DNA from: a virus
Virus record (IMG/VR): IMGVR_UViG_3300020164_000004
Span: 1 to 37,382 of that record
Length of the DNA stretch: 37,382 nt
Strand: one strand, 5' to 3'
In this document: piece by piece, positions 23,348-31,828 of the stretch
Numbering within the stretch: position 1 is the stretch's first letter
Layout: each line of letters begins with the position of its first letter
Translations under genes and position numbers: made by a program
The notes under the pieces: model-generated
What the model saw: only the letters and a program-made list of their open reading frames with translations
Databases searched by the model: none
Told to the model about the DNA's origin: nothing

Positions 23348-25123
23348 ATGGCGATTTTAAATCAATTAAGTCCAGGTGTTGTAGTTAACGAAGTTGATTT
23401 AACTACTATTGTCCCTGGCGTTTCAACCTCAAGAGGGGGATTTGTTGGTCAATTCAATTGGGGTCCAGTATTAGAACCAAGATTAATTGATAATGAAACT
23501 GGTCTAATCAACACCTTCAATCTTCCGTTTGATAGTTCACTAAACTCTTTTGTTGGAACATCATTCTTCTCTTGCGCCAACTTCTTATCATATTCATCAA
23601 CAATGTTTATTGTTCGTGTTGTTGGTACTGGAGCAAAGAATGCTGGAGCAAACTCCAACAATACTATCGCAATCAATAACGAAACGGCATTTGAAACCAC
23701 ATATCTTTATGCCAACAACAATAATTCTTTTGGATCATTTGTTGCGAAATATCCAGGACAACTAGGAAATGGACTAAAGATTTCTGTATGTTCTGATAAA
23801 AATCAATTTGCTGATGCGAATGGCGTTGGAATCTGGAGCTATGCCGGATACTTTGATAATGCCCCAGGAACTTCAGATTATGCGAAAACTCTTGGATCTG
23901 CTAACGACGAAATGCACATTGTCGTTGTTGATACTCTAGGACGTTTTACTGGAGTCGCAAATACAGTTGTTGAAAAGTTTTCATTTGTTTCTAAGGCACT
24001 TGATGCTGTTGGGGTTGATGGACAAAGTTCATACTATAAAAACGTATTGGCACGCAATTCACAATATGTATACGCAGTTGATCCTGTTGATTTTGCAAAT
24101 ACAAAGGCAACTTGGGGAACAGCAACATATTCAACTCCTTCTTATGCCATAACAACAAACCAAACTGTTCAATTAGGTGGTGGATCTGATGGATCTATAC
24201 TAACCGCTGGAAATATTGAATCTGGTTGGGATTTATTTAAGAATAGAGATACCTATGATGTTTCTTTTATGGTTATGGGTGCAGCAACGGATATTTCAGT
24301 AGCAATTCCAAAATATGTTATTGATAATATTGTAGATGGTTCTTCAGCATCTTCACCAATTCAAGGTAGAAGAGATTCTTTAGTATTCCTATCTCCAAGA
24401 TTCTCTGATGTTGTCAATCAACCTGGACAAGAAGCAACAAACATTGTTAATAACTTCTTAATTGCTCTAGATAAAAGTTCTTCTTATGCGGTTATGGATT
24501 CTGGTTGGAAATATCAGTATGATAAGTATAACAACATTTATCGTTGGGTTCCATTAAATGCCGATATTGCTGGACTATGTGCTATTACTGACGTTCTAAG
24601 AGATCCTTGGTGGTCACCAGCAGGTTTCACCAGAGGAAGAATTAAGAACGTAACCAAGTTAGCATGGAATCCAAACCAATCTGAAAGAGATTTCATTTAC
24701 CCACGTGGTGTAAATCCGGTTGTTTCTTTCGTCGGCGAAGGTCCAGTTCTATTTGGCGATAAGACTCTACAAGCAAAACCATCTGCATTTGACAGAATCA
24801 ATGTTCGTAGATTGTTTATCACTCTAGAAAAAGCAATTTCTAAAGCATCACAATATTCTCTATTTGAATTTAATGATTCATTTACCAGAGCACAATTTGT
24901 TGCTACAATTGAACCTTATCTAAGAACTGTTCAAGGTAGAAGAGGAATCTATGACTTTAAGGTTGTTTGTGACGAAACTAACAATACTGGAGATATTATT
25001 GATCGTAACGCATTTGTTGGTGATATCTATATCAAACCATCACGTTCAATCAACTTTATTCAGTTAAACTTCGTTGCTGTTAGAACCGGAGTTGAATTCT
25101 CAACAGTAATTGGACAATTCTAA
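23348..25123 (+). CDS. gp18: Tail sheath protein gp18
   Basis: 591 residues (T4 659), RBS TAGGAGA. LSPGVVVNEVDLTTIVPGVSTSRGGFVGQFNWGP at the start, and RGRIKNVTKLAWNPNQSERD, YPRGVNPVVSF, FGDKTLQAKPSAFDRINVRRLF near residues 435-500, with a C-terminal LNFVAVRTGVEF, are the core of the gp18 family. Sheath subunits contract to drive the tube into the host. A strong terminator follows the gene, separating it from the tube genes. Confidence 0.95.
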   Translation: MAILNQLSPGVVVNEVDLTTIVPGVSTSRGGFVGQFNWGPVLEPRLIDNETGLINTFNLPFDSSLNSFVGTSFFSCANFLSYSSTMFIVRVVGTGAKNAGANSNNTIAINNETAFETTYLYANNNNSFGSFVAKYPGQLGNGLKISVCSDKNQFADANGVGIWSYAGYFDNAPGTSDYAKTLGSANDEMHIVVVDTLGRFTGVANTVVEKFSFVSKALDAVGVDGQSSYYKNVLARNSQYVYAVDPVDFANTKATWGTATYSTPSYAITTNQTVQLGGGSDGSILTAGNIESGWDLFKNRDTYDVSFMVMGAATDISVAIPKYVIDNIVDGSSASSPIQGRRDSLVFLSPRFSDVVNQPGQEATNIVNNFLIALDKSSSYAVMDSGWKYQYDKYNNIYRWVPLNADIAGLCAITDVLRDPWWSPAGFTRGRIKNVTKLAWNPNQSERDFIYPRGVNPVVSFVGEGPVLFGDKTLQAKPSAFDRINVRRLFITLEKAISKASQYSLFEFNDSFTRAQFVATIEPYLRTVQGRRGIYDFKVVCDETNNTGDIIDRNAFVGDIYIKPSRSINFIQLNFVAVRTGVEFSTVIGQF

Positions 25124-25145
25124 CAGTATAATAGTATGAAATTGG

Positions 25146-25183
25146 ATAGGTCAAGGTTGAAATATACCTTGACCTATTTTTTT
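25146..25183 (+). terminator. Rho-independent terminator after gp18
   Basis: ATAGGTCAAGG (25146-25156) pairs perfectly with CCTTGACCTAT (25167-25177) around a 10-base loop and is followed by a run of T. Confidence 0.93.
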
Positions 25184-25201
25184 ATTCAAAAATTAATTTG
25201 T

Positions 25202-25209
25202 TATAAATA
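25202..25209 (+). promoter_or_regulatory. T4-type late promoter -10 (TATAAATA) for gp19
   Basis: An exact octamer between the gp18 terminator and the first tail-tube gene, 40 bp before its ATG. Confidence 0.88.
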
Positions 25210-25249
25210 CTGTTATTAAAAAAATATTTATTATCATAAGGAGAATAAA

Positions 25250-25795
25250 ATGGCTTTTAACATCAATACTTTCATTACAAATATGAAAAATGATGGGTTT
25301 CGTCCTAATTTGTTTGAAGTTACTATAACTTTACCAACTGGAACCCCATCAAATCAATTCACATTCAAAGCAAAAGCAACCACAATTCCTGGATCATCTA
25401 TAGGAACCGCGCCACTTTTCTATTTTGGTCGCCAAGCAAAATTTGCTGGTAATAGACAATTTGATAACTGGCAAGTTAATGTAATCATGGATGAAGATGA
25501 TTTTACTTCTTCCGGAACAAGAGGTATGTTTGAGCGATGGTCTTCTTTAATTAACAGTCATGTTAATAATGTAAGAGACACAAATTTTACACAACCAAAT
25601 GGATATCATGGCGAAGGAAGAATTGTTCCTTTCGGTAAGGATGGAAGACAGTTAAATACAGTATATACAATGTCAGGATGTTATCCAATTGATATTGGCG
25701 CAATGCCTTTAGATTGGGGTAATAATGATGCCATTGCAGAATTCCCTGTTACATTTGCAATGCAATGGTGGACCAGTTCAGCAAGCGTAGTATAA
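25250..25795 (+). CDS. gp19: Tail tube protein gp19, copy 1
   Basis: 181 residues (T4 163), RBS AAGGAG. Family features: NDGFRPNLFEVTI, FTFKAKATTIPGSSIGT, FYFGRQAKFAGNRQFDNWQVNVIMDEDDF, RGMFERWSSLINSH, and the C-terminal DIGAMPLDWGNNDAIAEFPVTFAMQWW. It forms the inner tube through which DNA passes. A second, clearly homologous copy follows. Confidence 0.94.
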   Translation: MAFNINTFITNMKNDGFRPNLFEVTITLPTGTPSNQFTFKAKATTIPGSSIGTAPLFYFGRQAKFAGNRQFDNWQVNVIMDEDDFTSSGTRGMFERWSSLINSHVNNVRDTNFTQPNGYHGEGRIVPFGKDGRQLNTVYTMSGCYPIDIGAMPLDWGNNDAIAEFPVTFAMQWWTSSASVV

Positions 25796-25805
25796 TATAT
25801 AATAG

Positions 25806-25836
25806 ATGGTTGGAGATATATTCTCCAACCATTTTA
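25806..25836 (+). terminator. Hairpin/terminator between the two tail-tube genes
   Basis: ATGGTTGGAGA (25806-25816) pairs with TCTCCAACCAT (25822-25832) around a five-base loop, followed by TTTTATTTTA. Probably a partial terminator that lowers expression of the second copy. Confidence 0.8.
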
Positions 25837-25853
25837 TTTTAAAGGAAGTAAAT

Positions 25854-26390
25854 ATGGCATTTAATATCAGTTCATTTTTAGGGAATATGATTGGCGATGG
25901 ACTTCGCCCAAATCTATTTGATGTTAGAATGATAGTTCCAACTGGAGGAAATCTCCAAGATTTTACATTTAAAGCAAGAGCAACATCAATTCCATCATCA
26001 TCCATTGGGGTCGCAACAGTCTATCATTATGGAAGAGCCATAAAACTAGCTGGTAATAGAACTTTTGATAATTGGGCAGTTACTGTACTTTTGGATGAAA
26101 ATGATTTGGGTCCAGCAGGAACCAGAGGAATGTTTGAGAGATGGTCATCTTTTCTAAATACTCAAGTAACCAATACAAGATTAGCAGTTGCTCCACTAAC
26201 TTATATGGGAAACGCAGAAATAGTTCCCTATGGTAAGGCTGGAATACCACTACCAAGTTATTTTATGGATTTTTGTTTCCCAATTGATGTTGGTGCTGTC
26301 AATTTAGATTGGGCAGATAATGATAGAATTGCAGAATTCACCGTCACATTCGCATACCAATGGTGGAGAAGCGTTTCCGCAACATATTAA
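25854..26390 (+). CDS. gp19: Tail tube protein gp19, copy 2 (paralogue)
   Basis: The ATG at 25854 with AAAGGAAG upstream is used; an ATG at 25806 lies in the hairpin stem. 178 residues. It has the same plan as copy 1 (GDGLRPNLFDVRM, FTFKARATSIPSSSIGV, GRAIKLAGNRTFDNWAVTVLLDENDL, RGMFERWSSFLN, DVGAVNLDWADNDRIAEFTVTFAYQWW) but is clearly diverged, so it is an old duplication. It may be a minor tube or tube-end subunit. Confidence 0.92.
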   Translation: MAFNISSFLGNMIGDGLRPNLFDVRMIVPTGGNLQDFTFKARATSIPSSSIGVATVYHYGRAIKLAGNRTFDNWAVTVLLDENDLGPAGTRGMFERWSSFLNTQVTNTRLAVAPLTYMGNAEIVPYGKAGIPLPSYFMDFCFPIDVGAVNLDWADNDRIAEFTVTFAYQWWRSVSATY

Positions 26391-26430
26391 ATATATAATG
26401 TATACATTTTGAAAAAGGAAAACTAAAATT

Positions 26431-29400
26431 ATGGCAGAAAAAAGTAGATTTAATATCTTTGGGTTCCAAATTGGAAAAAAAGATAAAGATGGAAATGATC
26501 AATCGGTTCAACCATCATTCATACCACCATCAAATGAAGATGGGGCATATACTGTCACATCAGCAGCCCAATTCGGCACTGCCGCAATTGATATGGATGG
26601 TTCTGCAAAAAATGAAATTGAATTAATTACAAGATATAGAGAAATGGCGATGCAACCGGAAGTTGAATCTGCCATTGAGGATATTGTAAATGAGGCAATT
26701 GTCAGAGATGATGACGGAAAGAGTATTGAAATTATTTTAGATGACTTAAAACAACCAGACAAGATTAAAAAAGCAATCTCCGACGAGTTTGAAACTATTA
26801 TCAAACTTCTGAATTATTATAATATGGGATCAGATATCTTCCGTAGATATTATATTGATGGAAGATTATTTTACCATGTTGTAATTGATTTACAAAACCC
26901 ACAAAAAGGTATTCAAGAATTAAGATATATTGATCCAAGAAAGATCAAAAAAGTTAGAGAAATAAGAAAACAAAAAGATACTACAACAGGTATTGAGGTA
27001 GTTACTCAATCCACTGAATATTTTGTTTTTTCCGATAAGATGACTACTGGGGCATCAAGTCCAATGAGTTCTACTGTTGGGGGAGTAAAAATTGCTCCAG
27101 ATTCAATCATTAATGTTAATTCGGGATTGATGGATTCAAGAAGAGGTATGATACTATCATATCTTCACAAAGCAATCAAACCTTTGAATCAATTAAGAAT
27201 GATTGAAGATGCTGTCGTTATTTATAGATTGAGCAGAGCCCCAGAAAGAAGAGTATTCTATATTGATGTTGGGAATCTACCAAGAATTAAAGCAGAACAA
27301 TATGTTCGTGATATCATGACCAAGTATAAGAATAAACTTGTTTATGATGGACAAACTGGTGAAATTAGAGATGATAGACGACACTTGGCAATGACAGAAG
27401 ATTTTTGGATGCCAAGAAGATCAGATAACAAATCTACAGAGATTACAACGCTTCCGGGCGGGTGCTTTTCAATGGATACAAAAGTTTCTCTTTTAGATGG
27501 AAGAGAATGTTCAATACGAGAAATTGAAAGCGAGTTGAATATTGGAAAAGAGCTTTGGACATATTCTTGCGAACCAAAAAACGGAAAAATTGTTCCTGGG
27601 TTAATTTCTTGGGCAGGCGTTACTCAAAAATCTGCAAAGGTCATGGAACTTACTTTAGATAATGGTGAAATTATAACATGTACACCAGAACACAAATTTC
27701 CAATATATGACCAACAATATAAAGAAGCAAAAGATTTTGTTGTTGGGGAATCTTTAATTCCTTTATATAAAAGAAAAACTCCACTTTCAAAAAATTCAAC
27801 CCTTGAGTATGAAGAATATTTTGATAATGAAGAAAAAGTTTGGAAATTTACTCATAGAACAGTTTCTGATTATTTGAAAGACGTTGGAGTCAATTATAAC
27901 ACATATAATGAAGATTTTTCTGATGGAAAATATGACGTCCGACATCATATTAATTTTAATCGTTTTGATAATTCCCCAAACAATTTATGTTTTATGTCTT
28001 GGAGAGATCATTCAAAACTCCACCAAGATAATATAAAATTACTACATGAGAGAGAAGATTATATTGAAAACTTAAAATTTGGCGTGAACAAATACTATGA
28101 AAACAGGACCGACGAAGAAAAACAAGAACATAGCAACCGCTCTAAAGATATATGGACTAAGTTTTCAAACGAAGAATATAAGAATGTTTGTTCAAAAATA
28201 AGTATCGGAATGAAAACATTTTGTGATAATCTTGATGATGAAGCAAAACATTTAAGAGCAGAAAGGTGTTTAAATAATTCCTCATTGGGAGGACAAGCAT
28301 ATTCCGAAAAATTAAAAAATGATGAAGATTTTAGGAATTATATTTGTGATATAAGAAAAAGTGTATGGACTGATCAAAGAAAACTAGAAACAGCAAAAAC
28401 TTTTTCTGAATTTAATAAAAAGAGATGGGAAGATGAGACTACAAGAATAACTCATAGAGAACAGCAAAAGGTAATTTTTTCTCATGATATGCTTCTTTTT
28501 ACTATTGATTTAGTAAAAGGAAAAACCACACATCAAGTTACATTATGTAATGTGTTAAATGAATTAAATAATAATTCGGAGTTACTGGATCAGTTAAAAA
28601 ATCTTAATTCCGATAAATCTGTTCCTAATTGGTGTATTAATGATGGGTTTACTGCGACATTAATACCAAAAATGGTTAAACAATTTGGATATGAGTCGTG
28701 GAAGGATTTTAGAATTAAAGAGAGTTTACACAATCACAGAATTGTAAAAATCAGATATTTGGAAGATCCAATTGAGGTTGGAACATTAACAATTGATTTT
28801 AATGAACACTATCATAATTATCACACATTTGCTCTAAGTTGTGGAGTTTTTACTTTCAATTCTAATCTTGGACAAATGGAAGATGTTAATTATTTTGAAA
28901 GAAAGTTATATAAGTCTCTAAATGTTCCAGTCTCCAGATTAGATCCATCACAACTTCCGGTTTCTATTGGGAGATCTAATGAAATTACTAGAGATGAATT
29001 AAAATTCTCTAAGTTTGTTGAGAAATTGAGATATAAATTTGCGGAACTATTTGACCAAGCATTAAGAATACAATTAGTTTTAAAAGGAATTTGTACGGAA
29101 GAAGAGTGGAAAGAATTTAACGAAAAAATATCCTATGATTTTATCAAGGATAATAATTTCGTAGAACTAAAAGAAGCAGAAATGATGCAGGAGCGTTTGG
29201 GAGTTCTTGCTATTGTTGATCAATATGCTGGTAAGTATTATTCAAAACGTTGGATTCAACAACACATTCTTCGGTTGAATGATCAAGAAATTGAAGAGAT
29301 GGAAGATGAAATTCAAGAAGAAAAACAAGTAGATTTCCATCAGCAAACAGAAGATCAAGAACGACAAATCCTTCTTCAGAAACAAGCAAGTGATTTCCAA

Positions 29401-29538
29401 GAAAAGGTAAATCCTCAACAAAATCAACAAGTTGGTGGACAAGAACAAGGACAAGAACAGGAAACCGAGCAACCAGAAGAACAAGAAGAAACTGCACAAC
29501 AACCTGTTAAAAGAAATACAAATCCATATAATATTTAA
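26431..29538 (+). CDS. gp20: Portal protein gp20 interrupted by an intein
   Basis: 1035 residues as translated. Residues 1-344 and 811-1035 are the gp20 portal (RYREMAMQPEVESAIEDIVNEA, LRYIDPRKIKKVREIRK, YLHKAIKPLNQLRMIEDAVVIYRLSRAPERRVFY, then SNLGQMEDVNYFERKLYKSLNVPVSRL). Joined, they give 569 residues against 524 in T4. Residues 345-810 are an intein inserted in the conserved LPGG-NLG loop. The portal is the DNA gate at the head vertex, so it must splice to work. The C-terminus is a Gln/Glu-rich tail (QVGGQEQGQEQETEQPEEQEE). Confidence 0.94.
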   Translation: MAEKSRFNIFGFQIGKKDKDGNDQSVQPSFIPPSNEDGAYTVTSAAQFGTAAIDMDGSAKNEIELITRYREMAMQPEVESAIEDIVNEAIVRDDDGKSIEIILDDLKQPDKIKKAISDEFETIIKLLNYYNMGSDIFRRYYIDGRLFYHVVIDLQNPQKGIQELRYIDPRKIKKVREIRKQKDTTTGIEVVTQSTEYFVFSDKMTTGASSPMSSTVGGVKIAPDSIINVNSGLMDSRRGMILSYLHKAIKPLNQLRMIEDAVVIYRLSRAPERRVFYIDVGNLPRIKAEQYVRDIMTKYKNKLVYDGQTGEIRDDRRHLAMTEDFWMPRRSDNKSTEITTLPGGCFSMDTKVSLLDGRECSIREIESELNIGKELWTYSCEPKNGKIVPGLISWAGVTQKSAKVMELTLDNGEIITCTPEHKFPIYDQQYKEAKDFVVGESLIPLYKRKTPLSKNSTLEYEEYFDNEEKVWKFTHRTVSDYLKDVGVNYNTYNEDFSDGKYDVRHHINFNRFDNSPNNLCFMSWRDHSKLHQDNIKLLHEREDYIENLKFGVNKYYENRTDEEKQEHSNRSKDIWTKFSNEEYKNVCSKISIGMKTFCDNLDDEAKHLRAERCLNNSSLGGQAYSEKLKNDEDFRNYICDIRKSVWTDQRKLETAKTFSEFNKKRWEDETTRITHREQQKVIFSHDMLLFTIDLVKGKTTHQVTLCNVLNELNNNSELLDQLKNLNSDKSVPNWCINDGFTATLIPKMVKQFGYESWKDFRIKESLHNHRIVKIRYLEDPIEVGTLTIDFNEHYHNYHTFALSCGVFTFNSNLGQMEDVNYFERKLYKSLNVPVSRLDPSQLPVSIGRSNEITRDELKFSKFVEKLRYKFAELFDQALRIQLVLKGICTEEEWKEFNEKISYDFIKDNNFVELKEAEMMQERLGVLAIVDQYAGKYYSKRWIQQHILRLNDQEIEEMEDEIQEEKQVDFHQQTEDQERQILLQKQASDFQEKVNPQQNQQVGGQEQGQEQETEQPEEQEETAQQPVKRNTNPYNI
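27463..28860 (+). mobile_element. Intein with HNH homing endonuclease in gp20
   Basis: Residues 345-810 of the precursor (466 residues). Block A starts at Cys345 (CFSMDTKVSLLDGRECSIREIE); block B is DNGEIITCTPEHKFPIYD, with the Thr-x-x-His of active inteins. Blocks F/G are PIEVGTLTIDFNEHYHNYH and GVFTFN, ending in Asn810 before Ser+1. The usual penultimate His is Phe. The endonuclease is HNH type: RHHINFNRFDNSPNNLCFMSWRDHSKLHQ around residues 504-532, followed by repeated helical NUMOD-like segments (EEYKNVCSKISIGMKTF) that likely read DNA. Boundaries follow from restoring the conserved portal sequence. Confidence 0.92.
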
Positions 29539-29577
29539 TAAATACTCAATACTCAAAAATCTTAGAGGAAACTTCTA

Positions 29578-30468
29578 ATGAACGAACATATTAAAAACGC
29601 AACCGATTACGCATTTTCTGATAATGTTGCCGATATGACTAAGGAACTTGAAAATGCGCTTCAGTATAAGATCATTAATGCTTTGGAGCAACAAAAAATC
29701 GCAATTGCTCAATCTTTAATGAATACTAATGAATCCTATGAAGAAGAGTTGGAAGAAGAATATGGGGATATGTCTCATGCAGCAAAAGAATTAGTTCTTC
29801 ATGCTGATAATGATTCAAATTTACATTTCTCAAGTCATCATCCTATCATGAACAATTTGAGAAGCAAGATGAAATCTGGAAAATATGAACCAGAAAAGGC
29901 AATCAAACTTTGGGCATATCACTCAGATCGTGCAGCACAATCTTACGCAAAAAGTCATGGTGATGGAACTCCTTGGCACAAAATGTTTTCACCTAAAGAT
30001 AGAAAGCAAGCAGCTGCTCATTGGGAAGATATGCACAGACATGAACTAAATGAAGAATTATGTGGAGATCAACATAAGATTGATGCTAATAAAGATGGTA
30101 AAATTTCTTCTCATGATTTCAAAATTTTAAAAAAAAAGAAAGTTCAAAGAGAAGCATACATTGAAGAAGTTCTAAAAGTTTCTGATGGAGTTGATGCTTG
30201 GATTCATGATTTTGTTCATTCTGAAAACCCAAAGTTTGAAGGAAAGTCAAAGAAAGAAAGAATTCAAATGGCATTAGGAGCATTTTATGCTGCTAAGAAA
30301 GATACCAATGAATCTTGGGATGATGAAGATGATGCTGATGTTCGTAAGGCAGATGCCGAATTAAAAAAGATGAAGGCAAACCCAATTAAGGCAGCAAAAG
30401 GTGTTGATCCAGACAAAGACATCTCCAAACTTGCGAAAAAAGAACCAAAAGAAGTTGAAAATGATTAA
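29578..30468 (+). CDS. Prohead core protein, gp67-like, with EF-hand-type loop
   Basis: 296 residues, RBS AGAGGAAA. The first 60 residues (HIKNATDYAFSDNVADMTKELENALQYKI, then LEQQKIAIAQSLM and an acidic stretch) resemble T4 gp67, the small internal core protein encoded just after gp20. The rest is extra: a Lys/His-rich section (AHWEDMHRHELNEE), a canonical calcium-loop pattern DANKDGKISSHD from residue 169, and a helical VDAWIHDFVHSENPKFEGKSKKERIQMALGAFY segment. T4 gp67 is about 80 residues, so this is a much longer relative or a fusion. Confidence 0.65.
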   Translation: MNEHIKNATDYAFSDNVADMTKELENALQYKIINALEQQKIAIAQSLMNTNESYEEELEEEYGDMSHAAKELVLHADNDSNLHFSSHHPIMNNLRSKMKSGKYEPEKAIKLWAYHSDRAAQSYAKSHGDGTPWHKMFSPKDRKQAAAHWEDMHRHELNEELCGDQHKIDANKDGKISSHDFKILKKKKVQREAYIEEVLKVSDGVDAWIHDFVHSENPKFEGKSKKERIQMALGAFYAAKKDTNESWDDEDDADVRKADAELKKMKANPIKAAKGVDPDKDISKLAKKEPKEVEND

Positions 30469-30874
30469 TCTTCAAGAGAAAAAGGGAGAGATATTAAAAG
30501 ATCCTCCCCAAACCCTAATTCTCCAAAGAAAGGCAATACAAACCTTTTTGGGTAGTCAAAAGGTTGTTTTATACTACTGCCCAACATTAAAAAGATATTT
30601 TTCTTTTACATATGGTAAAGATGGTATAGAACTTATGGAATCTGATTTCTCAATAATAGAAAAATTAAAAAACATTAATAATGTTGAAACATTATATTTC
30701 AATGATGGAACTTCCATAAATATAGATAAAGAATGTTCAAATCATATTTTAGAACTCTATTCCGAATTATCGGAAGGAAAGTGTGATTTTGAAGAATTTA
30801 TTTTGGAGTCGGATAAAAATTTCTTGGACATTTTAGAATATTCAGTAAACAAATTTAAACAGGAAACAAAATGA
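30461..30874 (+). CDS. Hypothetical protein between core genes
   Basis: The ATG at 30461, overlapping the preceding stop by 8 bases, is chosen; 137 residues. It is not recognised. It is Lys/Glu/Ile-rich, without signal or membrane segment; VVLYYCPTLKRYFSFTYGKDGIEL suggests a small beta-sheet, followed by a helical C-terminus. Translation is coupled on both sides (ATG overlaps at 30461 and 30871). Position suggests a head-assembly accessory role, but nothing in the sequence specifies it. Confidence 0.6.
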   Translation: MINLQEKKGEILKDPPQTLILQRKAIQTFLGSQKVVLYYCPTLKRYFSFTYGKDGIELMESDFSIIEKLKNINNVETLYFNDGTSINIDKECSNHILELYSELSEGKCDFEEFILESDKNFLDILEYSVNKFKQETK

Positions 30875-31410
30875 GCGTTTCAAGAATAAAATATATTAAA
30901 CAATACGTTCCGGTTAGTTCATATACATATGACTCCGGAAATAGTGTTGTATCAATTACAACATCCTCGAACCATCTCTTGTTTAGTGGAGTTCCAATCT
31001 TTTTAACTTCAGATAAACAATATTCAGCATATAATACTGTTGCTACAGTAATTTCTGCGAATACAATAACTGCTCCAGTTACAGCAGTAAATTATATTCA
31101 AGGATTGACTCATGTTGGTTTATTTGGATATCTACCAACACAAATTGGTGCACAAGAAGCACAAACTTTACCAAGAGCAACCGGAACACAATCTGTTGTT
31201 CAATCGTATGTAAATGGAGCGGGTGGTGCAGAATATGGTATTGAAGTTTCTTTAGATACGTCACATTGGATTGCTGTTAATACAGTTACTCATGGAGCAA
31301 CATCAGGTAACACAATGTACTCTACTATATCCCCAGGTTGGGCATATATGAGAGCAAATGTTACTTCTATTGGTACAAATACCAATCTAGTAATTATGAC
31401 TGGAGAATAA
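30871..31410 (+). CDS. Putative virion structural protein
   Basis: 179 residues, RBS AGGAAA, ATGA overlap with the previous gene. Beta-rich with many Ser, Thr and Val (SVVSITTSSNHLLFSGVPIFLTSD, ANTITAPVTAVNYIQG, GAEYGIEVSLDTSHWIAVNTVTHG, NTNLVIMTGE), as in phage head-fibre or decoration domains. No T4 homologue is recognised at this position. A head decoration or completion role is inferred from the neighbours. Confidence 0.55.
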   Translation: MSVSRIKYIKQYVPVSSYTYDSGNSVVSITTSSNHLLFSGVPIFLTSDKQYSAYNTVATVISANTITAPVTAVNYIQGLTHVGLFGYLPTQIGAQEAQTLPRATGTQSVVQSYVNGAGGAEYGIEVSLDTSHWIAVNTVTHGATSGNTMYSTISPGWAYMRANVTSIGTNTNLVIMTGE

Positions 31411-31411
31411 A

Positions 31412-31828
31412 ATGTTAACTTCTGCGGAATGTTATTCAAAGTATGGAAACCCATTCAAGGAAACTTGGATGAAAGTTTGGGTTGTCCCAAACTATTTACA
31501 TATTGGACCAATTCCAAAGAAAATTTATTGTAATAAAGATTTGGTTGTTCCACTAACAAATGCGTTTGAAAATATTATTAAAGATGGATTATCCGACCAA
31601 TTAAAGACATGGGATGGTTGCTTCAATATTAGATCAAAAAGAGGAGCAAAATCTATGTCATTACATTCTTGGGGAATTGCCATTGATATAAATGCCGCAT
31701 GGAATAGATTTGGCAAAAAACCAACAATGTCACCAGAACTTGTTAAATGTTTTGCAGATGTTGGATTTGATTGGGGTGGAGTTTGGGGTAAACCGGACGG
31801 AATGCACTTCCAACTATCAAAAATTTAA
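31412..31828 (+). CDS. M15-family zinc peptidase (putative peptidoglycan hydrolase)
   Basis: 138 residues, RBS GGAGA. SMSLHSWGIAIDINAAWNRFG carries the SxHxxGxAxD signature (His85, Asp92), and KPDGMHFQ gives Asp129 and the third ligand His132: the zinc site of M15 peptidases (VanY/L-alanyl-D-glutamate peptidase type, M15_4-like). They cut peptide cross-links in peptidoglycan. There is no signal peptide or cell-wall-binding domain. Its position among head genes rather than beside a holin suggests either a misplaced endolysin or a virion-linked wall enzyme. Stop overlaps the next ATG by one base. Confidence 0.85.
   Translation: MLTSAECYSKYGNPFKETWMKVWVVPNYLHIGPIPKKIYCNKDLVVPLTNAFENIIKDGLSDQLKTWDGCFNIRSKRGAKSMSLHSWGIAIDINAAWNRFGKKPTMSPELVKCFADVGFDWGGVWGKPDGMHFQLSKI

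Noticed and set aside
25806-25853. Upstream start for the second tail-tube gene
   Set aside because: The ATG lies in the hairpin stem; the ATG at 25854 has AAAGGAAG before it and matches the start of copy 1.
26395-26410. Short palindrome (AATGTATACATT) before gp20
   Set aside because: Too short and AT-only in its arms to support a terminator or operator call.
26508-29556. Several - strand frames of 95-104 codons opposite gp20
   Set aside because: They are antisense to the portal gene and its Gln/Glu-rich tail, have low-complexity translations and no start signals.
30461-30874. Assignment of this gene as gp68
   Set aside because: It sits after the gp67-like gene, but its sequence lacks core-protein features; the gene at 31828 fits gp68 better in size, basic tail and place before gp21.
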